A model generated the notes under the pieces. That model had not been told where the DNA came from, did not search any database, and was given only the letters and a program-made list of their open reading frames with translations. DNA of 11,666 nucleotides from Acanthaster planci (Eukaryota; Echinodermata; Asteroidea; Valvatida; Acanthasteridae). Positions 1-8,149 of the stretch are shown here, piece after piece. Made by a program: the position numbers and the translations under genes. The stretch is from assembly GCF_001949145.1 (NCBI RefSeq), contig NW_019091521.1, positions 809,776 through 821,441 of the forward strand, read 5' to 3'. The first letter of the stretch is position 1. Every line of letters starts with the position of its first letter.

Positions 1-80
1 ATGCAAGCTAGAAAGGAACTTTTACTCCCTGCGTTGGGGTAAATTCTCTGAGTCATCAAGAGGGAATTGGTAAGCCTAAA

Positions 81-112
81 CTCCGATGGCTTTCGGAGCC
101 ATCCCTTCGGAG
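81..112. repeat. Short GC-rich hairpin
   Basis: GATGGCT pairs with AGCCATC around a TTCGG loop, and the flanking CTCCG can also pair with CGGAG at 108-112. It stands out in AT-rich DNA. It may be the end of a fold-back element; no partner is visible. Confidence 0.4.
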
Positions 113-190
113 CTTCACTATGTATAAAACTATCATTATTCTTGACCAACCACTAAATCGGGTATCAGTGGATCGTAGTTCCATGATACA

Positions 191-373
191 TTATCGAATC
201 CCTGGTATCAGTGCAAGTAAAGAAAATATTAATATAACTTGTAACACAGAAGAACAATACGAATCTAGGCACAAACATTGACCGCTACCAATCAACATCT
301 CCCAACCACGCACTGGCTTTGACACGGGCCGTTTTGACTTATTACGCCCTACCTCTTCCTCAGTGATCTGTGA
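191..373 (-). CDS. Possible coding exon, unrecognised
   Basis: On the minus strand a pyrimidine tract leads to ATCACAG. After this acceptor-like site the frame reads ITEEEVGRNKSKRPVSKP, then a hydrophobic end containing VILIFSLLALIPGI, and stops at 191. The acceptor leaves phase 0, which would match the candidate first exon at 2254-2304. An alternative splice donor GTAGGG follows the EEE codons. The charged stretch followed by a membrane-like tail is suggestive, but 65 open codons can arise by chance and the family is unknown. Confidence 0.2.
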   Translation of the reverse strand, partial: SQITEEEVGRNKSKRPVSKPVRGWEMLIGSGQCLCLDSYCSSVLQVILIFSLLALIPGIR

Positions 374-408
374 TGTAATCTCGGGCAAAAAACGGTAAAC
401 ATCGAGCT

Positions 409-742
409 TATTTCAAATATGTAGGCCTAACCTTCTTCTCAGAACCAAACAAAATTCACCCTACCACGGTTTGGCGGTTGGATATGGCATTTACGATTTT
501 CGGTAATCGCACAACAACGTGACTCAATCATTAACGCATGACACACCAAAGCTTTAAAAACAAAGCTGTTGACGAAAGTGTGGCTGGTGATTTGTCAGCA
601 GTTAAATGCACATTTTAGATAAGGAACCACTGTTTTGTTCTGCTTTCTTCGTTACTGTTTTTGTCTTAATACTTTTTTGACAAAAGGTGCCATGACAGAA
701 ACAAAATAACACCCTATTGTACACGCTGGTGGAAGGACCTTC
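409..742. other. AT-rich intergenic or intronic DNA, nothing recognised
   Basis: No coding exon, strong splice pair or repeat could be supported here. Short open frames (minus 602-790) lack features of real proteins. Confidence 0.5.
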
Positions 743-860
743 TAAAATTCGGAAAACTACGATCTTTCCACTTCCAGCGACTAAAAGCATTCTGAATCTT
801 GTTTGTATTGTTTTAACACACTTTAGTTACATGCGTGAAATCTCAATTGTCCACTACACG
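743..860 (+). repeat. Dispersed repeat, copy 1
   Basis: This stretch aligns with 2442-2560 in the same orientation. Shared landmarks in the same order are AAAATCGGAAAAC-like sequence, TGAATCTTGTTTRTATTGTT and a block ending in ACACGTTT. Divergence is moderate, so the duplication is old. The family is unknown. Confidence 0.55.
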
Positions 861-965
861 TTTTCATTGATTAACTTGATATTTGCTTTTGTAAAAATGT
901 GGAACCACACACTAAGCAATTAAGGTTGTCAATGCTTGATCTTTAGACAACACAGGGCTTTAGAT

Positions 966-1431
966 TTTTGAAAATAAACTGCCCTTTGCGTTTTGAAAGT
1001 TTTATTTGACACTGCACTTGTTACAGGTGAAGGTTTTATTTTGCTATGTGATCGTCTGTAATATCCATGTACTGAACATATTCTCATAGAGTATGTATTT
1101 TATAATCGCTCAGAGAATTTGGTGTGATGCTTACTGGACAAAACTTGGTGTGTCTGATGCTTGGTGGAAATGAAATGTACGTAATACGTGTACTTCAAAA
1201 CAGTATTTAGACCTTTGTATATATGAGGGTATTGGGTAAATATTTATCTGGTGCAAAGCGTAATTGATCAAGTATTCATGTATATTTACCTGCTACGGGT
1301 GGCATAACTTCAAAGTGTTTTTCTACAGTTTAATTATTGAAAATTGAAAATGCTTATGTATTTAAATGAAATTTTAAAAGATTCACTGTACAACAATAAC
1401 AATAAACTTCATATTTTTGAAAGTATCTTCT
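966..1431 (+). repeat. Diverged tandem duplication, unit 1 (about 470-480 bp)
   Basis: This unit aligns along its length with 1432-1881 at an offset of 467 to 480 bases. Shared blocks in order: AAACTGCC..TTGCGTTTT, CCATGTACT.AA.ATATTC, AAAACTTGGTGTGTCT, ATCTGGTGCAAAG, AATTGATCAAGTATT and a CAGTTT..ATT block. Many substitutions and small indels separate the copies. No coding potential is visible. Confidence 0.65.
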
Positions 1432-1990
1432 TCCGGTGATATGCAAACTGCCAATTGCGTTTTGGGGCTTTTAATGCGATATGACACATGTAAGGGATGA
1501 AGACTTTATTTTGTGATATGGTATACGTTAATACCCATGTACTTAATATATTCCCATAGAATATGTATATGTAGCCCATTTAGTAACAATGTATTAGTGT
1601 GGATTAAATTAATTGATAAAACTTGGTGTGTCTAATTTATGGGTAGTGGAAATGTAACTTCATTTAGTAACTACTTCAAAACATTTAAACCTCTGTAGAC
1701 GCGAGCATATTTAGTGAAATATGTTATCTGGTGCAAAGTATTAATTGATCAAGTATTTTGTAGTTTGGTACCTGGGGTAGCGCTTCACAGCGTTTTCTTT
1801 GTACAGTTTGATTATCCAATTGAAATGCTTATGTGTTTTGGGTGGAAACATAGTCTTGGTTCATGACGGGATTTTAAAATGCTTTCTTACGTACACGCCT
1901 GTTTGCAAAAATCCCACTGGTAATGAAGTGTGACGCAAACGCGCGAGCAAAATTGCTCTCAGCAGTGGCGACGGAAATGTGAACAAATCT
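1432..1990 (+). repeat. Diverged tandem duplication, unit 2, longer at its right end
   Basis: Second copy of the unit at 966-1431, extending further right into a block with ACGTACACGCCTGTTTGC, CACTGGTAAT and GCTCTCAGCAG. That extension is itself repeated at 2022-2200. Confidence 0.65.
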
Positions 1991-2021
1991 AGCCTACACA
2001 TAACTTGCCTTAAATCACATT

Positions 2022-2200
2022 GACTATCAAATTAAAATGCTTATATGTTTTGGTGGAAACAAAGTCTTGCATAACGGCATTTTAATTTTTGTTTTCACGT
2101 ACACGCCTGTTTGCGACAAACTCACTGGTAATACTACGACCGACCGAGCCGCGCGAATTCAAATCGCTCTTAGCAGCAGCGAAAGAAATATGAACTCATT
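2022..2200 (+). repeat. Partial third copy of the local repeat
   Basis: This aligns with about 1809-1990 at an offset of about 210: AATGCTTATRTGTTTTGG, GGAAACA.AGTCTTG, ACGTACACGCCTGTTTGC, CACTGGTAAT and CTCT.AGCAG all recur in order. The open frame at 2037-2219 lies inside this repeat and is not taken as a gene. Confidence 0.65.
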
Positions 2201-2253
2201 ACCTGCACCTAAATCCTAAATCGCATTCTCTTGGAACCGATTCCGTTGTTTAC

Positions 2254-2304
2254 TTGAGTTTTGTGTGCAGAAGCTGGATCGGATAATACAGGCCTGGCGG
2301 CCAT
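2254..2304 (-). CDS. Candidate first coding exon beside YY1/ETS-like motifs
   Basis: On the minus strand CGGAAGT (ETS-like) is followed by AACATGGCCGCC, which is both a strong start context and a YY1-like site. The frame reads MAARPVLSDPASAHKTQ, 17 codons, and reaches a GTAAAC donor in phase 0. Without splicing it continues to a stop after 31 codons. This ETS plus YY1-at-ATG layout is typical of housekeeping promoters in animals. The protein is not recognised. A phase-0 downstream candidate exists at 191-373, but that would need an intron of about 1.9 kb and is conjecture. Confidence 0.33.
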
Positions 2305-2441
2305 GTTACTTCCGACCTTTGTTGGTGGGCGATTTTGAAGGATTAAGTTTTCTCATACTGTTTGTGCTTATTTGGCAAGACGTGCCTTAATTAAGGGACA
2401 AGAAAGCACTCTACTGAATTTAAGAATGAAAGGATTTTCTC

Positions 2442-2560
2442 AAAATCGGAAAACTCAAAATCGGAAAAGTCAACCCTCCTACTTCTAATTACAGAAAGCT
2501 TTTGAATCTTGTTTATATTGTTGACACATGAATGACTTGAATGCCCACATACACGTTTCG
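2442..2560 (+). repeat. Dispersed repeat, copy 2
   Basis: Partner of 743-860. It differs by an internal tandem duplication of a 15-mer (AAAATCGGAAAACTC followed by AAAATCGGAAAAGTC) near its left end. Confidence 0.55.
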
Positions 2561-2784
2561 AATACTTAACTTGGTGCACTCGGCAAGGTCATTTGCGCCA
2601 GCCTTTATTAAAGGGTCAGTTAATGTCTCACGCAAGAGCGAACACGAATTTGTGACGTCCCTTGGCGAAATTACTAAAGTTGAACACACTGGAGCCAAAC
2701 TTTGCCTCCAATCTTTCGTATTGTCAATTCGCTTCGTTTTCACATCGCCTGTTTGAACCGGCCGAACTTTTGATCTGGCCTTAC

Positions 2785-2843
2785 CACTTGGCGTTCGTTT
2801 TCGCTTTTGCAAAAAGTTTGAACCTGGCCTGCAGACTGTCCAT
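2785..2843 (-). CDS. Candidate first coding exon with splice donor
   Basis: An ATG in a TTCATGG context opens 19 codons plus two bases, reading MDSLQARFKLFAKAKTNAK, and ends at a GTAAGG donor (intron starts at 2784). The peptide looks like a natural N-terminus: short, basic and amphipathic. The pattern L-x3-F-x2-FA recalls the start of the TPPP/p25alpha domain, but twenty residues cannot establish that. The DNA upstream on the minus strand contains TATGCGCATTA (NRF1-like) and GGAAGCG (ETS-like), plausible promoter elements. No partner exon with matching phase was identified in the window. Confidence 0.33.
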
Positions 2844-3230
2844 GAAATGACAAATGGCTATCAATGGAATTAATGCGCATACTGCCAACAGCAGAGGAGC
2901 AACTACGCTTCCTAGCGTTGGAAACTAAAGGGAACTTTTTTCAAGATGTCAATGTTACTTTGTACAGTCAACTGGGTAAGTTGACAGATGATCGTAACAC
3001 GTGACAACAGTCAAGCTAATTTTGCACGAAAAAGACAACTTATGTTTTTATTGAGAGTACTCAGGAAATGTACACAATTTATACAAATCTTCAGTATTAC
3101 ATAATAACATTTTAAGCTTCCTTTAGTTGATAGAAAAATTAAATATGTAAAAATCTGGAGACTTTAAGTGTTACATCCAGCGTTAACTTTGTTTCGACTT
3201 AACTAATTTATATTTAGCATTTTTTCCACG
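2844..3230. other. Noncoding stretch upstream of a candidate start
   Basis: The first 100 bases carry the NRF1-like and ETS-like motifs noted for the candidate exon at 2785-2843. The rest is AT-rich with no exon, repeat or RNA gene I can support. Confidence 0.4.
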
Positions 3231-3410
3231 CTAATACCGGCGATTTACAGGAGTTCACCTCCAAGAGTTTGCAACGCGTTGACCAATCACAGTGTGCGAA
3301 GTCTGTCGACCCAGTGCGTGTTTAGAAAGGGTAGACGGATTTCGCACATTGTGACTGGCCAACGCATGGCAAACTCTTGGAGGCGCACTATTGTGACACA
3401 CCGGTATTAG
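3231..3410. mobile_element. Fold-back MITE with 82-bp inverted arms
   Basis: The left arm (3231-3312) and the reverse complement of the right arm (3329-3410) align without gaps, about 66 of 82 positions identical by hand count, around a 16-base loop. The ends are CTAATACCGG and CCGGTATTAG. If the element proper begins at ATACCGG, it is flanked by TA on both sides, as for Tc1/mariner-type insertions. There is no internal coding sequence, so it is non-autonomous. The arms have diverged enough to indicate age. Confidence 0.8.
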
Positions 3411-3512
3411 ATAGTACGTACAAAAAAGAGGTTTATAGCAAAAGTGGAAACTGACAGAGTGTATCTTAATAAAGCAACAATTACGACCAGAGTATCGATA
3501 TCAGACCATAGC

Positions 3513-3683
3513 TGACGAGGGAACTTTTTGCGTCTTGCAACTCAGTGTTTACGAATTTAAAGTGGCACGTGTATTCCAACACATGCACTGAGTGATATGT
3601 CCATTCATAACTAGATATGAAATCTTTGATTCCTACCATGCAGCAATAAACGATTACTAGACTTGGGTAAAGTTCCCTCGTCA
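3513..3683. mobile_element. Short TIR element, 171 bp, possible 3-bp target duplication
   Basis: Perfect 15-bp inverted ends TGACGAGGGAACTTT and AAAGTTCCCTCGTCA bound 171 bp with no coding capacity. AGC occurs immediately outside both ends and would be a 3-bp target duplication. An internal pair ACTCAGTG / CACTGAGT adds further symmetry. The superfamily is not assigned. Confidence 0.6.
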
Positions 3684-4254
3684 AGCACACAAAAACACAA
3701 CTGGGATACATCTAAGCGTGCTTTTAATCAACACAGAAGCTCAGCAACAATAGGCAAGAAATTAATCTGAAGAAAAAAAAATGTAAATCAGCAGTGCACC
3801 AATCACGAGAAATATTTTACATGTATTGCAAGACATTTGGCTTAAGTGACGTTGCTGGGTAAATCTCCGTCAGTAAAGGTCTAGGTTATACCTACACAAT
3901 CCGAGGAAACGCCTCGGTGGTACAAGAAAAGAACCATACTAACTTAATAGCTCTATAGATGGGCACCATGTTCACGTGCGCGTTCTTTACCTAAAGCCGC
4001 CTGCGCAAACTCACTGAGTTTTGGGGGTGACGCCCTATCGGTCGAAGAGGAATATAACGCGTATATCACCTGGGCGTGAAGGTGATGTCACTGTCTAGGC
4101 ATGACTTCCGGATAAATATAAAATAGGAAGTTAACAATTTTAACCTTTCTGTGGATATCAGTAGGAACAGCAGGCACACTATGTGACAACTCACGAATCA
4201 CGTTTCATTTTTGTTTGCATTTGCCAATGTTATGAAGGCAGGTAACGTGCACAG
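3684..4254. other. Noncoding stretch with a small hairpin and promoter-like motifs
   Basis: It contains a perfect hairpin CCGAGG-AAACG-CCTCGG at 3901-3917. A GC-richer patch (about 3970-4110) ends in ACTTCCGG (ETS-like) followed by TATAAAA at 4117-4123 on the plus strand. No open frame follows that would make this a convincing promoter. Confidence 0.35.
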
Positions 4255-4350
4255 AACCCGTGGCCACACCCAGAATCGAACCTTAGGGCGGCAACTGCAA
4301 CAAGGCACGAGTGACGACCCTCCCCTCACCAGCTACCAACCACTGCTGCA
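4255..4350 (-). repeat. tRNA-like SINE relic (A/B-box-like sequences)
   Basis: On the minus strand GGTTCGATTC (4273-4282) matches nearly all of the Pol III B box. TGCAGCAGTGG (4340-4350) resembles a degraded A box. The two are about 68 bases apart, start to start, longer than in a functional tRNA gene, and no cloverleaf can be drawn. A decayed tRNA-derived SINE fits best; chance is not excluded. Confidence 0.33.
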
Positions 4351-5096
4351 GTGCGTGGGCCGAAGTGCGGCGTTCTTGTAGTTTTTCAAAAACGATTGTT
4401 CCATCCCTATTTACATGTATGTTGACACGTGAATTCGGGAAAAGCACTAAAAACATTAACGTGAACCTATTTTTGAGCTACTTACAACTTATTTCAAGTC
4501 AATATTATTGTTGAGTAAATACTTCTGCCCAGAAATGTTTAATGTAGACGGATACAGAAACTAGCACTTACGTCATAATTACTCATGTGTACAAAACTTC
4601 AACTGAGGTTTAACCGTTGGAGATTATCATTTTTCTTAACGAGATTAGATTTCTCGTTTTTCCTTCCATTCATGGGAGAAATGAGGGTCTTCTTTTTCTG
4701 TCAATGCTGTATTAACAATGAAAACTTTCTATCTTATAAAATAAATATTTAATCTGCTTACACTCTGTGCCATCTGCTTCATTTCTGAAGACATAAGCAT
4801 CCTGAAATCATTATAAAAACACACATACTTAAAAACTACATTAATAACAACTGAGTATAAAATTGTTATCGTGCTTAATTAATATTATTTTAAAGTGTAT
4901 TGTGGGGTGACCGATTGTAAGAAGTGTTTGCTAGCAGGTCAAAGAGATCCGAGGAGCAGCTTAAACGATTCACAAAATAAACTGATTGCTGCATCCCTTC
5001 CTTTAAGCGATACACCAGCCAACCAATAGGGAATACCGGACCACATTAAATATACCAACACCCCTTCTCCTTTTGACTTACAACCAAGCATGTTGA
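4351..5096. other. AT-rich noncoding DNA
   Basis: No exon, repeat boundary or RNA gene is supportable. An AATAAA occurs on the plus strand near 4740 but has no upstream gene to serve. Confidence 0.5.
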
Positions 5097-5502
5097 TTCC
5101 ACATCAGAAAGGTTTGGGAAACATCGAAAAGAGGAAAACTTGAAACAAAAATACTAAAACCAAAACAATTCCAGGGTTGGGGAAAGGAAAGAAATATCTT
5201 GGGCCTTCTGAGCATCAAGAATGTCTTCTTGTCTTCAAACACTTTCAAGCGTGAACTGAAAACAGCCACAACACATCTCTGTTCTCAAGCGGATCCAAAC
5301 ATTCGAGATGCATTCAACTTCAACGTCTTGGCCCGCTTACGGATTTCTCCTTGAATTTGATGAACCGCATCGAAAAGGAGCAGATCCATCTCCCAGCACT
5401 GCCACCCCGCCCCCCCCAAAAAAAAACCCTTTAGGGCAACAAGGGTGCATACTCAATAGTCGTCTTACAGGGCAAATGCCAACACTGTATATACACCCTT
5501 AA

Positions 5503-6052
5503 AAATTATTTTGGTAACATACTCGACACTTCCCACTGGTAATCATGAATGCCTTCGCAGATGCTGCATTCAGCATATCCTGGGCGTAACACCAGCGATT
5601 TTCAGGGATTACTGTGTGAAGTACACGTCCACTCGGACAGATAAACTTAAGGGATTATATGACAATTCACCCCCTCACCCCTAAAAAAGTCATGTTTTTG
5701 CCACATTAGAAGGGACATCGTAAGTACTCTGGGCCCCATTTGACATGAAACTCAGTTTGGCATGGTTCTTTTGGCCATAATGAAAACAAACTTTGAAAAA
5801 GTTTTAAAACCCACAATAATGGGGTGGGAGCGTTGGCACTTCCAACTGATTTGCGAGGGAAGAGGCCGTCCGTACAGTCTATAAGTAGGGTGAGGGTGGG
5901 GGGATGGACGGGGGTCTACTCATTGACACAGAGTATGCATCGAATGGGAGATAAACTTTCACACATGTGAAACCTGCAAGGACCAGCTTTTATACAATGA
6001 ATATCATTTTAACAGAGCACCAATCTCTTACCCTTTAGTTTTCATCAGGGCC
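5503..6052. other. Noncoding stretch with a G-quadruplex motif
   Basis: No gene is seen. On the plus strand 5888-5914 has four runs of at least three G with loops of 3, 1 and 6 bases, meeting the usual G-quadruplex pattern. A C-run followed by an A-run lies just to the left, at about 5410-5426. Confidence 0.45.
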
Positions 6053-6078
6053 ATGAGTGCAACTGTAAAGCCTGGTTT

Positions 6079-6339
6079 CTATATCGACGTAAGAAATGCA
6101 GAGAGCAAAGCAATCAAGATGCAAACTGCAACGCAGGCATGTGGAAACATGTCAAATGAAGTGTCGCTAATGACCCAGACATACGCAAACCCAAGACGGA
6201 TCAGCAAAGTTAAGCCTGGTTCAACTTTGCCGACTGTCTGCGTCAAGTCGCTGAGTAGACAAATACAAACACGCACGCACGCTGGCACGACGGGCAAACC
6301 GCGATGCTCCTTTTGCTCAGTACCACTCATTTTGTCCAT
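6079..6339 (-). CDS. Candidate small membrane protein, 86 codons, or a 5' coding exon
   Basis: The frame opens at an ATG in a good context (GAGAAAATGG) and closes at TAG. The 86-residue product begins MDKMSGTEQKEHRG, a polar N-terminus, and carries three hydrophobic stretches: about residues 15-29 (LPVVPACVRVCICLL), 42-57 (GLTLLIRLGFAYVWVI) and 66-83 (PHACVAVCILIALLSAFL). An in-frame stop lies upstream, so the start is reasonable. A CRE and a YY1-like site lie about 150-190 bp upstream on the expected side. A GTATGT inside the ORF could be a splice donor, making this a first exon. Against it: the plus strand is also open across this interval (6053-6451, 132 codons), no polyadenylation signal follows closely, and I recognise no family. 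Confidence 0.33.
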   Translation of the reverse strand: MDKMSGTEQKEHRGLPVVPACVRVCICLLSDLTQTVGKVEPGLTLLIRLGFAYVWVISDTSFDMFPHACVAVCILIALLSAFLTSI

Positions 6340-6488
6340 TTTCTCCTTATTATTAACATATGCAGTCCAAATCGTCAACAAAACAGCTGACCATAAAAAA
6401 ATCAAACTGGAGTATCAGTTTTTGGCTTCGAGAGACGAAATTACCACCTAAGAAAGGCATTTTATGCAAATATTTTCCGAGTTTTGGA

Positions 6489-6497
6489 CGCCATTTT
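6489..6497 (-). promoter_or_regulatory. YY1-like site (AAAATGGCG)
   Basis: On the minus strand this reads AAAATGGCG, close to the YY1 consensus AANATGGCGGC, in the orientation often found just downstream of transcription starts. Its ATG also opens a ten-codon upstream frame (MASKTRKIFA, then stop) ahead of the candidate membrane ORF. Confidence 0.35.
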
Positions 6498-6522
6498 GTT
6501 TGTTATTTTTTCTTTGGTAGAA

Positions 6523-6530
6523 TGACGTCA
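6523..6530. promoter_or_regulatory. Perfect cAMP-response element
   Basis: The eight-base palindrome TGACGTCA is the full CREB/ATF consensus. It is followed by CGCAGC and a locally GC-richer stretch. It lies about 185 bp upstream of the ATG of the minus-strand ORF at 6079-6339, a usual promoter distance. A single site can occur by chance; the pairing with a YY1-like site 26 bp away raises its value. Confidence 0.4.
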
Positions 6531-6539
6531 CGCAGCATC

Positions 6540-7464
6540 TCTTCCACGAATGTCTGCGGTGGCGTTCTTTATGACCATAGGAAACCAGGCTTAATTCAAG
6601 GAGAAACATGGAATGTGTATGCACTTCGGGAGAAGGGGCGGAACCACTGTACAGCGTTGAATCTCATGTTGAACCATAAATAAGAACTACACAGAGCATT
6701 AGGGAGGTCCGGGGTTGTAGCTAGGAAGTTTTTAGTGCTGGTTGTTTTTGGTAATTTTAAAAAATAATAACAGCCTATTTTTTTTCTCAACACTAACAAA
6801 AATTGCAATACTGTAGCATACATTGTAATTTATGCTGACCGGCAAGCTTCATTTTCACCCCTAGTGCCGACAGGTACTGTTGATCGGATCGGTAGTAACA
6901 CCGGCCGGCGCCGGCCAGCATAGCTACTGCCCTAGGGAGGTCACTGAGAAAGTGTGCAAAATATTTCCAAGGGTTCATGGAATGGAATTTTTTAGACCTC
7001 GTAAACGCAGCTTTTTGTCCCCTTTCACCTTGTTTTCTATGTTCCGTTTTGCCAGTTTTAACAGCACTTTACACTTTACGGGTTTCAAGCTTACATACAT
7101 GTTGCATGCATATTCATGAGCAAAAAAGTGTGATGTTATTTCAGGAGCAGCTATTTCAGTGAAAGACTTGTCAGGATTTTGGATGTTTTGTTGTGTGACA
7201 GTTTCTCTTCTTGTGGGATAAGTTGTAGATTCAGTGGTGGCAAGTGGGAGGACATTGCCCAGAAATACACATTTTAGCTAGAAAATTTTGGACTAGTGAA
7301 TAATGTCTAAATAAACGGTGTCTTCCCCGCGTAACAGGGACGCAACTGAAGCAATGGAATACTGAACGGATGAAATAAGGCACTTTTCCATGGGATCAAC
7401 AAAACATGACATCATACAGTGTTTAGAATTAGGAGTGGAAGACAGATATATACAATATGTCCGT
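6540..7464. other. Noncoding stretch containing a GC-rich palindrome
   Basis: A perfect 14-bp palindrome GGCCGGCGCCGGCC lies at 6903-6916, surrounded by AT-rich DNA. Open frames on both strands here (6596-6823, 6793-6978, 6880-7119) have no recognisable protein features. Confidence 0.45.
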
Positions 7465-7718
7465 AGGGCGGATCCAGAGCCAATTTTTCAGGGCGGCCAA
7501 ACTTGGGGGGCACAGACAATTTGGAAATTTTTACAGGTAACCTTTTATAGCATTTTGGGTGGGGGGGGTGAAGCCAAATTCTGGGGACTTTGCACGGTTT
7601 TGGAAGGAAGAGAAATAGACAAAAACATACCATTCTCTCACCCCCCTTAAACAAATTCTTTGCTTTTTGGGGGGGGGAGGTGTTTGGCCCATGTTGGTCC
7701 CGCTCACGGATCCGCCCT
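7465..7718. mobile_element. Short TIR element with GGGCGGATCC ends, hAT-like
   Basis: AGGGCGGATCC at the left and GGATCCGCCCT at the right form inverted ends, and the similarity continues for a few bases (GAGC / GCTC). The 254-bp interior has long G and C runs and no coding capacity. TGTCCGTA and TTTCCTTA at the two edges could be a decayed 8-bp target duplication (6 of 8 match), which would fit a hAT-type MITE, but this is tentative. Confidence 0.6.
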
Positions 7719-8149
7719 TTTCCTTATAAAATTTATCTTGTGTACGGCTGTTAAAAAAAACCTTCATCTTTCCATGGTATCCAAAGATCAAATGGTGTTC
7801 AGTAAAATTTTTTTGAGATCTATTCTTACGTAGTACTGGCTGGTACACTACCTGTGGCATCTCAGGTGCTTGCTGTGGGTGAAGCCTTACTTTCCCCTCC
7901 TATTTTGCCGTACGCTGCATGGACAATACAGACATGACGTATTAACAAACACAAATACCCCCCAGCCTATTCCTATAAGTCCGACTTGAATTTATGATCA
8001 AAAGTAAACATTGTGCTAACAACACTGTAATTTACATGTACCACTTACCTACATGTGTGATGCCGTAATCAACAAGCTTCCAGATACCAAACCCATAACA
8101 TGCATACCAACTATGAAGCTGGAGTTAAATTGGGAAAACCAGTTCTGCT
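7719..8149. other. Noncoding stretch, nothing recognised
   Basis: AT-rich sequence between two repeats. No exon with convincing splice sites was found. Confidence 0.45.

Noticed and set aside
85-103. Resemblance to the histone mRNA 3' stem-loop
   Set aside because: The stem sequence and loop size do not fit the conserved histone stem-loop, and no histone gene is adjacent.
2513-2812. A 99-codon minus-strand frame
   Set aside because: It lacks family features, overlaps a dispersed repeat at its end, and is in a different frame from the more plausible first exon at 2785-2843.
3481-3711. A 76-codon minus-strand frame
   Set aside because: It lies almost entirely within the 171-bp TIR element.
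4117-4123. TATAAAA as a TATA box
   Set aside because: In AT-rich DNA it is common by chance and no gene follows in the expected direction; only noted under the surrounding stretch.
5097-5354. A plus-strand frame of 85 codons without an ATG, containing TFKRELKTATTHL
   Set aside because: The segment faintly recalls the end of LINE reverse transcriptases, but no other RT motif is present and the rest is Lys/Ile-rich low-information sequence.
5308-5502. A 64-codon plus-strand frame with PPPPKKN
   Set aside because: The proline/lysine stretch is produced by a C-run followed by an A-run, not by a protein domain.
7390-7860. Several open frames on both strands
   Set aside because: They span the 254-bp TIR element and its G/C runs, so they are repeat artefacts.
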